Origin: Nocardia bhagyanarayanae
GTDB taxonomy: Bacteria; Actinomycetota; Actinomycetes; Mycobacteriales; Mycobacteriaceae
Direction of reading: 5' to 3'
DNA length: 64,000 nucleotides
Assembly: GCF_006716565.1 (NCBI RefSeq)
Contig: NZ_VFPG01000001.1
Coordinates: 1,488,001 to 1,552,000 of the forward strand
Positions within the stretch are counted from its first letter, which is position 1. Every line of letters begins with the position of its first letter. The position numbers were made by a program, and so were the translations under genes. Below, piece by piece: positions 16,937 to 25,242 of the stretch. The notes below the pieces were generated by a model. That model was not told the DNA's origin. It saw nothing but the letters and a program-made list of their open reading frames with translations, and did no database searches.

Positions 16937-19351
16937 GTGACTACACCTCAGAATCTGCCGGTGCTGTTCCTGACCGATCCGATCGTGCTGCCGGGCATGG
17001 TCGTGCCCATCGAACTGGACGAATCGGCGCAGGCCGCGATCGACGCCGCGCGCGCCGCCAAGACCGAGGCGGTGCTGCTCGCGCCGCGGCTGACCGAGGG
17101 CTATGCCTCCTACGGCGTCGTCGCGACCATCGAACAGGTCGGCCGGATGCGCGGTGGAGCGCCCGCGGCGGTCCTGAAGGCGGAGCGGCGCGCGAAGATC
17201 GGCCACGGGGTCACCGGGCCGGGCGCCGCGCTGTGGGTCGAGGCCGAGCCGGTCGAGAACCCGGCGCCGGATGGCCGGACCAAGGAGCTGGCCGCCGAAT
17301 ACAAGAAGCTCGTCGTCTCGGTGCTCCAGCGCCGTGAGGCGTGGCAGATCATCGACGCGGTCAACCAGCTGACCGACCCGTCGGCGATCGCCGATACCGC
17401 CGGCTACGCGCCGTACCTGACCCCGGAGCAGAAGCGCGAACTGCTCGAGACTCCCGAGGTCGCCAAGCGCCTGACCACACTCATCGAGTGGACCAAGGCG
17501 CACATCGCCGAGGCCGAGGTCACCGAGAAGATCAGTGACGAGGTCCGCGAGAACGTGGAGAAGAGCCAGCGCGAGTTCCTGCTTCGCCAGCAGCTCAACG
17601 CCATTCGCAAGGAGCTCGGCGAGGACGAGCCGGATGGCGCCGAGGACTACCGCACCCGCGTGGAGCAGGCCGATCTGCCCGAGTCCGTCCGCGAGGCGGC
17701 GCTGCGCGAGGTCGGCAGGCTGGAGCGGTCCAGCGATCAGAGCCCGGAATCCGGCTGGATCCGGACCTGGCTGGACACCGTGCTGGAGCTGCCGTGGAAC
17801 GAGAAGACCACCGACTCCACCGATGTCTCCGCCGCCCGCGCGGTTCTGGACGCCGATCACCACGGCCTGGACGAGGTCAAGGACCGCATGGTCGAGTACC
17901 TCGCGGTGCGAGCCCGGCGCGCGCAGCGCGGGCTGGAGGTCGTCGGCGGACGCGGTTCCGGCGCGGTGCTGGTGCTGGTCGGCCCGCCCGGTGTCGGCAA
18001 GACCTCGCTGGGTGAGTCCGTCGCACGAGCGTTGGGGCGCAAGTTCGTTCGCGTCGCCCTGGGTGGCGTGCGCGACGAGGCCGAGATCCGCGGTCACCGC
18101 CGCACCTACGTCGGCGCGCTGCCCGGCCGCATCGTGCGCGCCATGAAGGAGGCGGGCTCGATGAATCCGGTCGTGCTGCTGGACGAGATCGACAAGGTGG
18201 GTTCCGATTTCCGCGGCGATCCGGCGGCGGCACTGCTCGAGGTGCTCGATCCGGCGCAGAACCACACCTTCCGCGACCACTACCTGGATCTGGATCTCGA
18301 CCTCTCCGACGTGCTGTTCATCGCGACGGCCAACGTTATGGAGACCATCCCCGGACCGTTGCTGGACCGCATGGAGCTGATCACGGTCGACGGCTACACC
18401 GAGGCCGACAAGGTCGCGATCGCCCGCGACTTCCTGATTCCGCGCCAGCTCGAGCGCAACGCGCTGACCGCCGAGGAGGTTTCGATCACCGAGGAGGCGC
18501 TGCGCGAGATCGCGGCGAACTACACCAGGGAAGCGGGCGTGCGGCAGATGGAGCGCCTGATCGCGAAGGCGTTGCGGAAGGCCGCTACTCGGCTCTCCGA
18601 GGACGAAGCCGGCTCCGGCGCAACAGACATCGGGCTGGGTTACGACCCCGACCTCGGCTACGACCTGCCGGCGATCTCTTCCGGTCAGCTGACCATCGGT
18701 CTCGGCGATCTGAAGGATTACCTCGGCCGTCCCCGCTTCACCCCGGATTCCGTGGAGCGCACCGCGGTCCCCGGTGTGGCGACCGGCCTCGCCGTGACCG
18801 GCGCGGGCGGCGATGTCCTCTACATCGAGGCCAACGCCGCCGAGGGCGAGCGCTCGCTCACCCTGACCGGCCAGCTGGGCGACGTCATGAAGGAATCGGC
18901 GCAGATCGCGCTGACCTACGTGCGCTCGCACCTGGAGGAGATCGGCATCGAACCGTCGGTGCTCGACCGCAACATCCACATCCACTTCCCGGCGGGCGCG
19001 GTGCCGAAGGACGGCCCGTCGGCGGGCGTCACCATGGTCACCGCGTTGGTGTCGCTGGCGCTCGGTCGTCAGGTGCGCTCGGATGTCGGCATGACCGGTG
19101 AGGTCACGCTGAACGGACGGGTGCTGCCGATCGGCGGTGTGAAGCAGAAGTTGCTCGCCGCTCAGCGCGCTGGGTTGAAGACCGTGTTCATTCCGGCCCG
19201 TAACGAGCCGGATTTGGACGAGGTGCCTGCCGAAGTGCTTGCTGCGCTGGATGTTCGGCCGGTTGCCGATGTGGCGGAGATTCTGGGTTACGCGATCGAG
19301 CCGGTCGTGGAGCCTGCAGTGGAGCGGCCCGCGTTCGCTGCTTCTGCGTGA
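16937..19351 (+). CDS. lon: ATP-dependent protease Lon
   Basis: This 804-residue protein degrades damaged and regulatory proteins using ATP. All parts are present: an N-terminal LON substrate-binding domain (about 1-200), a helical linker, an AAA+ module with Walker A GPPGVGKT at 349-356 and Walker B Asp416-Glu417 (LLDEIDK). The C-terminal protease domain has the Ser695 (DGPSAG)-Lys738 (GGVKQKL) dyad. The C-terminal tail is Pro/Val/Glu-rich. The GTG at 16937 follows a GGAAGG ribosome site, giving the family's usual length; the frame extends further upstream without support. A HAIR-like site just before the start points to heat-shock control by HspR. Confidence 0.97.
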   Translation: MTTPQNLPVLFLTDPIVLPGMVVPIELDESAQAAIDAARAAKTEAVLLAPRLTEGYASYGVVATIEQVGRMRGGAPAAVLKAERRAKIGHGVTGPGAALWVEAEPVENPAPDGRTKELAAEYKKLVVSVLQRREAWQIIDAVNQLTDPSAIADTAGYAPYLTPEQKRELLETPEVAKRLTTLIEWTKAHIAEAEVTEKISDEVRENVEKSQREFLLRQQLNAIRKELGEDEPDGAEDYRTRVEQADLPESVREAALREVGRLERSSDQSPESGWIRTWLDTVLELPWNEKTTDSTDVSAARAVLDADHHGLDEVKDRMVEYLAVRARRAQRGLEVVGGRGSGAVLVLVGPPGVGKTSLGESVARALGRKFVRVALGGVRDEAEIRGHRRTYVGALPGRIVRAMKEAGSMNPVVLLDEIDKVGSDFRGDPAAALLEVLDPAQNHTFRDHYLDLDLDLSDVLFIATANVMETIPGPLLDRMELITVDGYTEADKVAIARDFLIPRQLERNALTAEEVSITEEALREIAANYTREAGVRQMERLIAKALRKAATRLSEDEAGSGATDIGLGYDPDLGYDLPAISSGQLTIGLGDLKDYLGRPRFTPDSVERTAVPGVATGLAVTGAGGDVLYIEANAAEGERSLTLTGQLGDVMKESAQIALTYVRSHLEEIGIEPSVLDRNIHIHFPAGAVPKDGPSAGVTMVTALVSLALGRQVRSDVGMTGEVTLNGRVLPIGGVKQKLLAAQRAGLKTVFIPARNEPDLDEVPAEVLAALDVRPVADVAEILGYAIEPVVEPAVERPAFAASA

Positions 19352-19438
19352 GTTCGGGTTGGGGCCGGGTGCGGGAAACCGTGCCCGGCTCCCGTTGTTT
19401 GCGGGGCTCGGTTCAGTGGGTGGGGCTGGCGATTCGGA

Positions 19439-19612
19439 ATGTTGGGGGTGCTGAAGGGGTGTGCCTACCGGGGTCTCGGCTCGGTTTGGTTTGGGTGTTG
19501 CGGTGGGTGACGGTTTCCGATGTTGCGGGTGCCCAAGGGGGTGCGCCTACCGGTGTTTTCGCTCAGTGTTGCGGGTGCTCAGAAGGGTTCGCCTACCCAG
19601 GTTTTCCTCGGA
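19439..19612. repeat. Short imperfect repeats after lon
   Basis: Three degenerate copies of a GGTGC-(C/T)NAAGGGG-GTGCCTACC-type unit begin near 19445, 19527 and 19574. The second and third are about 47 nt apart; the first is spaced more widely. Each has GTTG(C/G)GGGTGC at its head and CCTACC in the middle. The stretch is G/T-rich on the forward strand and unlike coding sequence here. It runs into the larger dispersed element at 19585-19876. Confidence 0.55.
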
Positions 19613-19876
19613 GCAGTGCTGGGCGCGTCGTGTGCCGTACCCGGCTTACCTCCCGCAGTCGGTGGGCGTAGGCGCCGGTTCCGGCGTGGTCATCTGGCTG
19701 TGGTTGCGTCTAGGGAGGGCAAGCGAAAGAGCTCTTCGGCCGGTCGAGCTTGGGGAGGGCTGTTGGCCTGTCAAGGGCGCAACCACCATTTGACTACCGT
19801 CGATAGAGAAATGGATTCGACGGTAGTCATATGGCGGCTTTGCAAGATCGAATAGCAACCATTTGACTACCGTCGA
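19585..19876. repeat. Dispersed intergenic element, copy 1
   Basis: This non-coding element recurs at 52549-52815. Its right part has a perfect 13-bp inverted repeat, TGACTACCGTCGA at 19791-19803 and its complement at 19817-19829, around the loop TAGAGAAATGGAT. A third, direct copy of the same 13-mer lies at 19864-19876. Its left part shares segments such as CCGTACCCGGCTTACCTCCC with copy 2. It sits between convergent lon and thioesterase genes, about 30 nt from the thioesterase stop, so it could also work as a terminator. No transposase or terminal target duplication is visible. Confidence 0.75.
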
Positions 19877-19908
19877 TTTTCGGGGCCAACTCGACGAGAA
19901 GCGCCCGA

Positions 19909-20352
19909 TCAGGCGCCGCCCAGTTCCCTTTCGACGCTGCGCGTGGTCCCTTGCGCAACCGCGCACAGCACCGCATCCCCGTCCTCGGATTCCGCGTAGA
20001 TCTCGCAGCTCACCACGGCCTGCCGACGCGTGGACCCGGTCACCGAAGCCTCGGCCCGCAACCGCACCCCGGAAGCCGGCCGCAGGTAGGTGATGGTGAA
20101 CCCGCCGGTCAGCACGTTCGCGCCGAGGACGGTTCCGGCGGCGAAGGTCAGGGCGTTGTCGGCCGCGTAGGCGAGCACTCCGCCGTGGACGAAGCCGAAC
20201 TGCTGGCCGAGTTCCTGCCGGATCGGGATGACGAGGGTCGCCGCGCCGTCGCCGAACCGGGTGATCTCGGTGCCGACCAGATTCGCGAAGGGTTGCGCGG
20301 TCAGGATCTGCTTGGCCAGGTCGAGGTGGAGTGCTGTGGTGCCGACGGTCAT
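19909..20352 (-). CDS. PaaI-type hotdog-fold thioesterase
   Basis: This 147-residue protein has the hotdog-fold signature of PaaI/YbgC-like acyl-CoA thioesterases: FVHGGVLAYAADNALTFAAG forms the central helix with the HGG active-site turn, followed by ITYLRPASG. It would hydrolyse an acyl- or aryl-acyl-CoA. The ATG at 20352 has a CGGAGCGG ribosome site and overlaps the stop of the upstream TetR gene by 4 nt. That coupling suggests the regulator controls its own operon, including this enzyme. The substrate is not evident. Confidence 0.85.
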   Translation of the reverse strand: MTVGTTALHLDLAKQILTAQPFANLVGTEITRFGDGAATLVIPIRQELGQQFGFVHGGVLAYAADNALTFAAGTVLGANVLTGGFTITYLRPASGVRLRAEASVTGSTRRQAVVSCEIYAESEDGDAVLCAVAQGTTRSVERELGGA

Positions 20353-20930
20353 TGCCGCTCCGTTCTTTTCGGTGTCGATCCGGCGTCGAGGGCGAGCCAG
20401 GCCGCCTCGGCGAGTTCCGCGCCGACTTGTGTCGGCGCGACGCGGATGTTGCCGCCCAGCCACTGCCGCGAATACTCCTGCGCGGGGCCGAGCCACAGTG
20501 CGTAGACGAGATCCAGATCCAGTGCGCGCACCGCGCCGTAGGCCGCGTGGGTGCGGTACCAGCGCGCGATGTCGGTCATGAAGGTGCGGTTGCTTTCACT
20601 CTCGCGCACACCCGGCGGTCGCGCCGAGGTGAGAACCTTTGCGCGGTGCTGGTTTTCGGTCACCCAGCGCAGGTGCTCCCGCACCCCCGCCGTGATGCCC
20701 TCGCGCGCGTCGGTGCTCTGGCCGACCACCACCCAGAAGTGCTGCTGATAGTCGGTCAGCGCGTGCGCCCACACCTGCCGGTACAGATCCGCCTTGTCCG
20801 GGAAGTGGTGGTAGAGCGCGCCGACGCTCGCCCCGGCCGCCTCGCGGATCTGCGCGAGCGTCGCGTCCAGCGCTCCGTGCTCGGCGAACTGGCGCTCGGC
20901 CGCCAGCAGCAACCGATCTCGGATCTTCAT
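20349..20930 (-). CDS. TetR family transcriptional regulator
   Basis: The product has 193 residues. The N-terminal helix-turn-helix (about residues 5-50, ATLAQIREAAGASVGALYHHFPDKADLY) is a clear TetR match. The remaining helical domain, which would bind a small ligand, contains many Trp and Tyr. It is coupled to the thioesterase gene by an ATGA overlap, so a thioester or fatty-acid-like ligand is plausible (inference). A short palindrome sits immediately upstream of its start in the divergent region with dinB. Confidence 0.9.
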   Translation of the reverse strand: MKIRDRLLLAAERQFAEHGALDATLAQIREAAGASVGALYHHFPDKADLYRQVWAHALTDYQQHFWVVVGQSTDAREGITAGVREHLRWVTENQHRAKVLTSARPPGVRESESNRTFMTDIARWYRTHAAYGAVRALDLDLVYALWLGPAQEYSRQWLGGNIRVAPTQVGAELAEAAWLALDAGSTPKRTERQ

Positions 20931-20933
20931 AAC

Positions 20934-20948
20934 CAGAATTTAGTTCTG
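20934..20948. promoter_or_regulatory. Candidate TetR operator in divergent promoter
   Basis: CAGAATTTAGTTCTG is a 5-bp inverted repeat (CAGAA/TTCTG) with a 5-nt spacer, 4 nt before the TetR start codon. TetR regulators usually bind next to their own gene, so autoregulation is the simplest reading. The repeat is short and could be chance. Confidence 0.4.
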
Positions 20949-21016
20949 TTTCGCGGGCAGCGCAATGCAGAGCAGGTTCACCTGATTTCGTCGTACCCGT
21001 GCGGTATGACGGACAC

Positions 21017-22084
21017 GTGGCCAGATGGCTGTTGCACGTCGATCTCGACCAGTTCCAGGCGGCGGTGGAGTTCCGCCGCCACCCGGAACTGCGCGGCAAG
21101 CCGGTCATCGTCGGCGGCCACGGCGACCCGAACGAGCCCCGCAAGGTCGTGACCTGCGCGTCGTATCCCGCTCGCGCCTACGGCGTGCGCGCGGGCATGG
21201 CGCTGCGCAGCGCACTGCGCAAATGCCCGGACGGTGTCTTCCTGCCGCTCGACATGGCCGCCTACGAGGAGGCCTCCGAGGAGATCATGGCGCTGCTGCG
21301 CACGTTCCCCGGCCGGGTCGAAGTGTGGGGCTGGGACGAGGCGTTCCTGGCGGCCGACACCGACGATCCCGAGCTGCTCGCCCGCGAGATCCGCGGCGCC
21401 ATCGCCGAGCTCGACCTGACCTGCTCCATCGGCATCGGCGACAACAAACTCACCGCCAAGCTCGCCACCGGCTTCGCCAAGTCCGCGGGCAAATCCTCGG
21501 ACGCCCCCGGCGTGGGCGCCGCCGCGGGCATGTTCCGGCTGACCGCCGCCAACTGGACCGAGGTCATGGCGCACCGGCCCACCGACGCGCTGTGGGGCAT
21601 CGGCGGCCGCATCGCCGCCCGGCTCGCCGACCTCGGCATCCACACCGTCGCCGATCTGATGGCGGCCGACCGCCATCGCCTCGCCGAGGCGTTCGGCCCG
21701 ACCACCGGCCCCTACCTGTGGGTGCTCGGCCACGGCAAGGGCGACACCGAGGTGACCACCGAGCCGCGGGTCCCGGTGGGCCGCAGCAAATCCGAGACCT
21801 TCCCGCACGACCTCACCGATCCGGCCGAGATCCGCGCGCAGGTGGCGCGCATCGCGACCGAGGTCGCCGAGGAGATGGCCGAGGCGGGCCGGATCAGCAT
21901 CCGGGTCTCGGTCACCGTGCGGACCAAAACCTTCTACACCAGCAGCAAACAGGCCAAACTCCCCGAACCGACCGCCGACGTCGCGACCATCACCGAGACG
22001 GCGCTGCGCATCATCGACCGCTTCGACCTGGACCGCCCCGTGCGCCTCCTCGGCGTGCGGTTGGAGTTCGTGCCCGAGGAGTAG
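21017..22084 (+). CDS. dinB: DNA polymerase IV (Y-family, DinB)
   Basis: This 355-residue translesion polymerase starts with the palm motif HVDLDQF, where Asp9 binds metal and Phe13 is the likely steric gate. Further Y-family elements follow: YPARAYGVRAGM, a second catalytic motif WGWDEAFL (Asp-Glu), the fingers/thumb segment SIGIGDNKLTAKLATGFAKS and a HhH-like LWGIGGRIAARLADLGI. The little-finger domain fills residues about 235-350. The GTG at 21017 puts the start where family members begin; a GTG 18 nt upstream is an alternative. The C-terminus lacks an obvious beta-clamp QLxLF-type motif. Confidence 0.9.
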   Translation: MARWLLHVDLDQFQAAVEFRRHPELRGKPVIVGGHGDPNEPRKVVTCASYPARAYGVRAGMALRSALRKCPDGVFLPLDMAAYEEASEEIMALLRTFPGRVEVWGWDEAFLAADTDDPELLAREIRGAIAELDLTCSIGIGDNKLTAKLATGFAKSAGKSSDAPGVGAAAGMFRLTAANWTEVMAHRPTDALWGIGGRIAARLADLGIHTVADLMAADRHRLAEAFGPTTGPYLWVLGHGKGDTEVTTEPRVPVGRSKSETFPHDLTDPAEIRAQVARIATEVAEEMAEAGRISIRVSVTVRTKTFYTSSKQAKLPEPTADVATITETALRIIDRFDLDRPVRLLGVRLEFVPEE

Positions 22085-22138
22085 CCGCGTCGTCGCGGAG
22101 CGCCTCGAGCGCCGCCCGATCCTCGTATGCTCGTCCGC

Positions 22139-23134
22139 ATGGAATTCTGGGCGATGGTGGCACACGAATCGGACAGCGGGATCGTGTTGACGCGGCAGCA
22201 GGTCGGCGAGGGATTCCTCGGCGAGGGCACCGTGACGATCAAGGTGCATTACTCGAGCGCCAACTTCAAGGACGGACTCGCCATCACGCCGGGCGGCGGT
22301 GTGGTCCGCAAGTACCCGATCGTGCCCGGCATCGACATCACCGGTGAGGTCGTCTCCTCCGAATCCGACGATTTCGCGCCGGGCGACCAAGTCGTCGCGC
22401 ACGGCTACGAGATCGGCGTCTCGCGCAACGGCGGTTTCGCCGAATACGCCAGGGTGCCCGACGAATGGGTGGTGAAGCTGGACGGGTTGAGCACCCGCGA
22501 CGCCGCCGCCCTCGGCACCGCCGGTTTCACCGCGGCGATGAGCGTGCAGGCCCTGCTCGACCGCGGCCTCACCCCCGACGACGGCGCGATCCTGGTGACC
22601 GGCGCGACCGGCGGCGTCGGCAGCGTGGCCGTGGACATCCTGTCCGGCCTCGGCTTCGAGGTCATCGCCTCCACCGGCAAGAAGGACGCGGGCGACCTGC
22701 TCTCCGAGCTCGGCGCCAACGAGGTCATCGGCCGCCTGCCGGAGGATCCGGAGGCGAAGCTGCGCCCACTGTCCAAGGCGCAGTGGGCAGGCGCGGTCGA
22801 CAGCGTCGGCGGCAAGTCGCTGGCCTACGTGCTCAGCTGCATCGGCCACGGCGGCGCGGTCGCGGCCAGCGGCCTCACCGGCGGCCACGACCTCCCCACC
22901 ACCGTCATGCCGTTCATCCTGCGCGGCGTCGCCCTGCTCGGCATCGACTCGGTCAACCTCCCGATCGAGAAGCGCCGCGAACTGTGGTCCCGCCTCGGCG
23001 AAGAACTGCGCCCCCAACACCTCTCGACCCTGGAGAACTACGCCCCGATCACCGAGGTCGAATCCGTGCTCCGCAGCATCAAGAGCGGCAACCACACCGG
23101 CCGAACCGTCCTCGGCGTCGCGGGCGAATTCTGA
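22139..23134 (+). CDS. AcuI/YhdH-type NADPH-dependent acrylyl-CoA reductase family protein
   Basis: The product is 331 residues, a zinc-free medium-chain dehydrogenase/reductase. The N-terminal catalytic domain has VHYSSANFKDGLAI and the VPGIDITGEV motif typical of AcuI/YhdH. The Rossmann motif VTGATGGVGSVAVDIL is near residue 155. Known members reduce acryloyl-CoA to propionyl-CoA. No ribosome site is seen. A TATGCT sequence 7 nt before the ATG at 22139 suggests a leaderless transcript; an in-frame ATG at 22127 is less likely. A perfect hairpin terminator follows. Confidence 0.82.
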   Translation: MEFWAMVAHESDSGIVLTRQQVGEGFLGEGTVTIKVHYSSANFKDGLAITPGGGVVRKYPIVPGIDITGEVVSSESDDFAPGDQVVAHGYEIGVSRNGGFAEYARVPDEWVVKLDGLSTRDAAALGTAGFTAAMSVQALLDRGLTPDDGAILVTGATGGVGSVAVDILSGLGFEVIASTGKKDAGDLLSELGANEVIGRLPEDPEAKLRPLSKAQWAGAVDSVGGKSLAYVLSCIGHGGAVAASGLTGGHDLPTTVMPFILRGVALLGIDSVNLPIEKRRELWSRLGEELRPQHLSTLENYAPITEVESVLRSIKSGNHTGRTVLGVAGEF

Positions 23135-23150
23135 GCCGGACAGGCAGCGG

Positions 23151-23180
23151 GGCCGCGCCGGTTGGTTCGGCGCGGCCTTT
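23151..23180 (+). terminator. Terminator hairpin after AcuI-type gene
   Basis: A perfect 10-bp stem, GGCCGCGCCG (23151-23160) with 23168-23177, has a 7-nt loop and is followed by TTT. It lies 16 nt past the reductase stop and 12 nt before the convergent ABC exporter stop, so it can serve both genes. Confidence 0.85.
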
Positions 23181-23191
23181 CGTGATGTGGA

Positions 23192-25072
23192 TCAGGCTGC
23201 GATGGTGACCGGCTCGTCGGCGAACTGGGTGCGGTAGAGCTCGGCGTAGCGGCCTTCGGCGGCCAGTAGTTGGGTGTGGGTGCCGCGCTCGACGACGCGG
23301 CCGTCTTCCAGGACGAGGATTTGGTCGGCGGCGCGGATCGTGGAGAGGCGATGTGCGATCACCAAGGCCGTGCGGCCCTCCAGCGCTTCCGAAAGGGCTT
23401 CCTGCACGGCCGCTTCGGAGGTCGAGTCGAGCGAGGCGGTCGCCTCGTCCAGGATGACGACGCGCGGTTGCTTGAGCAGCAATCGGGCGATGGTCAGGCG
23501 CTGGCGTTCGCCGCCGGAGAGGCGGTAACCGCGCTCGCCGACCACGGTGTCCAGGCCGTCCGGTAGTCCGGCGATCAGGTCGTGCAGGCGGGCCCGGCGC
23601 AGCGCGTCCCACAGCTCGGACTCGGTCGCCTCCGGTCGGGCCAGCAGCAGGTTGGCGCGGATCGTGTCGTGGAACAGGTGCCCGTCCTGGGTGACGAGGC
23701 CGACCGTCTCGCGCAGCGAGCGCGCGCCGATCTGCCGCACGTCGGCGCCGTTGAGCCGGACGGCGCCGCCGTCCACGTCGTACAGGCGCGAAACGAGTTG
23801 GGCGATGGTCGATTTCCCGGCTCCCGAGGAGCCGACCAACGCCACCAGCTGACCGGGCTCGGCGCGCAGCGACACATTGTGCAGCACGTCGACCCCGCCC
23901 CTGGTGTCCAGCGTCGCCACCTCCTCCAGCGAGGCCAGCGACACCTTGTCCGCCGACGGGTACGCGAAGGTCACGCCGTCCAGCTCCACCGCAACCGGAC
24001 CCTCCGGCACCTCGATCGCGTCGGGCGCGTCCTCGATCAGCGGGCGCAGGTCGAGCACCTCGAAGACCCGCTCGAAGCTCACCAGCGCGGCCATGATCTC
24101 CATTCGCGCGCTGGCCAGCGCGGTCAGCGGCGTGTACAGCCTGGTCAGCAGCAGCGAGAGCGCCACGACCGCGCCCGCGTCCAGCTGCCCGCGCAGCGCG
24201 TACCAGCCGCCGAGCCCGTAGACCAGGGCGACCGCCAAGGCCGAGACCAGTGTCAGCGAGGTGACGAACACCGTCTGCAACATCGCGGTGCGCACGCCGA
24301 TGTCGCGCACCCGCCGCGCCCGCAGCGCGAACTCGTCGGACTCCTGCTCGGGGCGGCCGAACAACTTCACCAGCGTGGCGCCCGGCGCGGAGAACCGCTC
24401 GGTCATCTGGGTGCTCATGGCCGCGTTCAGCCGCGCGGCCTCACGCTGCAACCCGGCCAGCCGGTTGCCCATCCGTCGCGCCGGGATGACGAACACCGGA
24501 AGCAGCACCAGCGCGAGCAGCGTGATCCGCCACGAGATGCTGAGCATCACGGCGAGTGTGAGCGCCAGCGTCACCAGGTTCGCGACGACGCCGGACAGCG
24601 TGTCGCTGAAGGCTCGCTGCGCGCCGATCACGTCGTTGTTCAGCCTGCTGACCAGCGCGCCGGTCCTGGTGCGGGTGAAGAAGGCGATCGGCATCCGCTG
24701 CACGTGGTCGAACACCGCGCGGCGCAGGTCGAGGATCAGACCCTCGCCGATCCGCGACGAGAGCCACCGGATACCCAGCCCGAGCGCCGCGTCCAGCACG
24801 GCGAGCACGCCGATGATCGCCGCCACCGTCACCACCGCGCGCGGCGCGGCCCCGCCGACGATGTCGTTCACCACCCGGCCGGCCAGTACCGGCGTCGCCA
24901 CCGCGAGCAGCGCCGAGATCACGCTGAACATCAGGAACACCGCGATCCGCCGCCGGTGCGGCGCGGCGAACCGCAGGATTCGCTTCGCGGTGGCGAGACT
25001 GAACGGGCGCTGCTCGTCGGGCGCGTTCATCCGCCGATACATCTGGCTCCACGCCACCGATTCGATACTCAC
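23192..25072 (-). CDS. ABC exporter, fused permease and ATPase
   Basis: This 626-residue half-transporter would act as a dimer. Residues about 45-335 form a six-helix type I exporter membrane domain. The ATPase domain follows with Walker A GSSGAGKST, signature LSGGERQ, Walker B VVILDEATAS and switch His in VIAHRLST. An unusual charged insertion (PSADKVSLASLEEVATLDTRGG) lies just after the A-loop Tyr. The GTG at 25072 is supported by a GAGGGAGCG ribosome site; the frame extends further upstream. Drug or lipid efflux is possible, but no substrate can be inferred from its neighbours. Confidence 0.9.
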   Translation of the reverse strand: MSIESVAWSQMYRRMNAPDEQRPFSLATAKRILRFAAPHRRRIAVFLMFSVISALLAVATPVLAGRVVNDIVGGAAPRAVVTVAAIIGVLAVLDAALGLGIRWLSSRIGEGLILDLRRAVFDHVQRMPIAFFTRTRTGALVSRLNNDVIGAQRAFSDTLSGVVANLVTLALTLAVMLSISWRITLLALVLLPVFVIPARRMGNRLAGLQREAARLNAAMSTQMTERFSAPGATLVKLFGRPEQESDEFALRARRVRDIGVRTAMLQTVFVTSLTLVSALAVALVYGLGGWYALRGQLDAGAVVALSLLLTRLYTPLTALASARMEIMAALVSFERVFEVLDLRPLIEDAPDAIEVPEGPVAVELDGVTFAYPSADKVSLASLEEVATLDTRGGVDVLHNVSLRAEPGQLVALVGSSGAGKSTIAQLVSRLYDVDGGAVRLNGADVRQIGARSLRETVGLVTQDGHLFHDTIRANLLLARPEATESELWDALRRARLHDLIAGLPDGLDTVVGERGYRLSGGERQRLTIARLLLKQPRVVILDEATASLDSTSEAAVQEALSEALEGRTALVIAHRLSTIRAADQILVLEDGRVVERGTHTQLLAAEGRYAELYRTQFADEPVTIAA

Positions 25073-25195
25073 GATCGCTCCCTCTCGACCCCCGCCATCC
25101 AACTCCTGGCCACCGACACTAGGACCTCAACAAAGGTTGAGGGCAAGTCGATTCCGGGCGGCCGCGGATTCCGCCCCGAGCGAACAAGTGCTCAG

Positions 25196-25236
25196 CCCGC
25201 GCATGGCCGGAGCGGATGCGGAGGTACGCCTAGGCT
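25196..25236 (+). repeat. Short dispersed element, copy A, with leaderless promoter
   Basis: About 35 nt here match the element inserted in the monooxygenase gene at 63840-63900 with three mismatches, and a further copy is at 42766-42803. Shared core: GGCCGGAGCG, then GCGGAGGTACGCCTA. The right end runs into TAGGCT (25231-25236), which sits exactly 6 nt before a GTG start. That is the spacing of a -10 box for a leaderless mRNA. Confidence 0.6.
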
Positions 25237-25242
25237 GACATC

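Noticed and set aside
16913..18985. 690-codon reverse-strand frame opposite lon
   Set aside because: Lon is unambiguous in the other strand; the antisense product has low-complexity Arg/Asp/Gly/Ala sequence.
19646..19966. Reverse-strand 106-codon frame across the dispersed element
   Set aside because: A similar short frame occurs at copy 2 but they differ in length and continuation; the conserved part is the inverted repeat, so coding is unlikely.
21017..22084. WGWDEAF motif in DinB as a loss of the usual S-x-D-E motif
   Set aside because: The catalytic Asp and Glu are kept; only the preceding residues differ.
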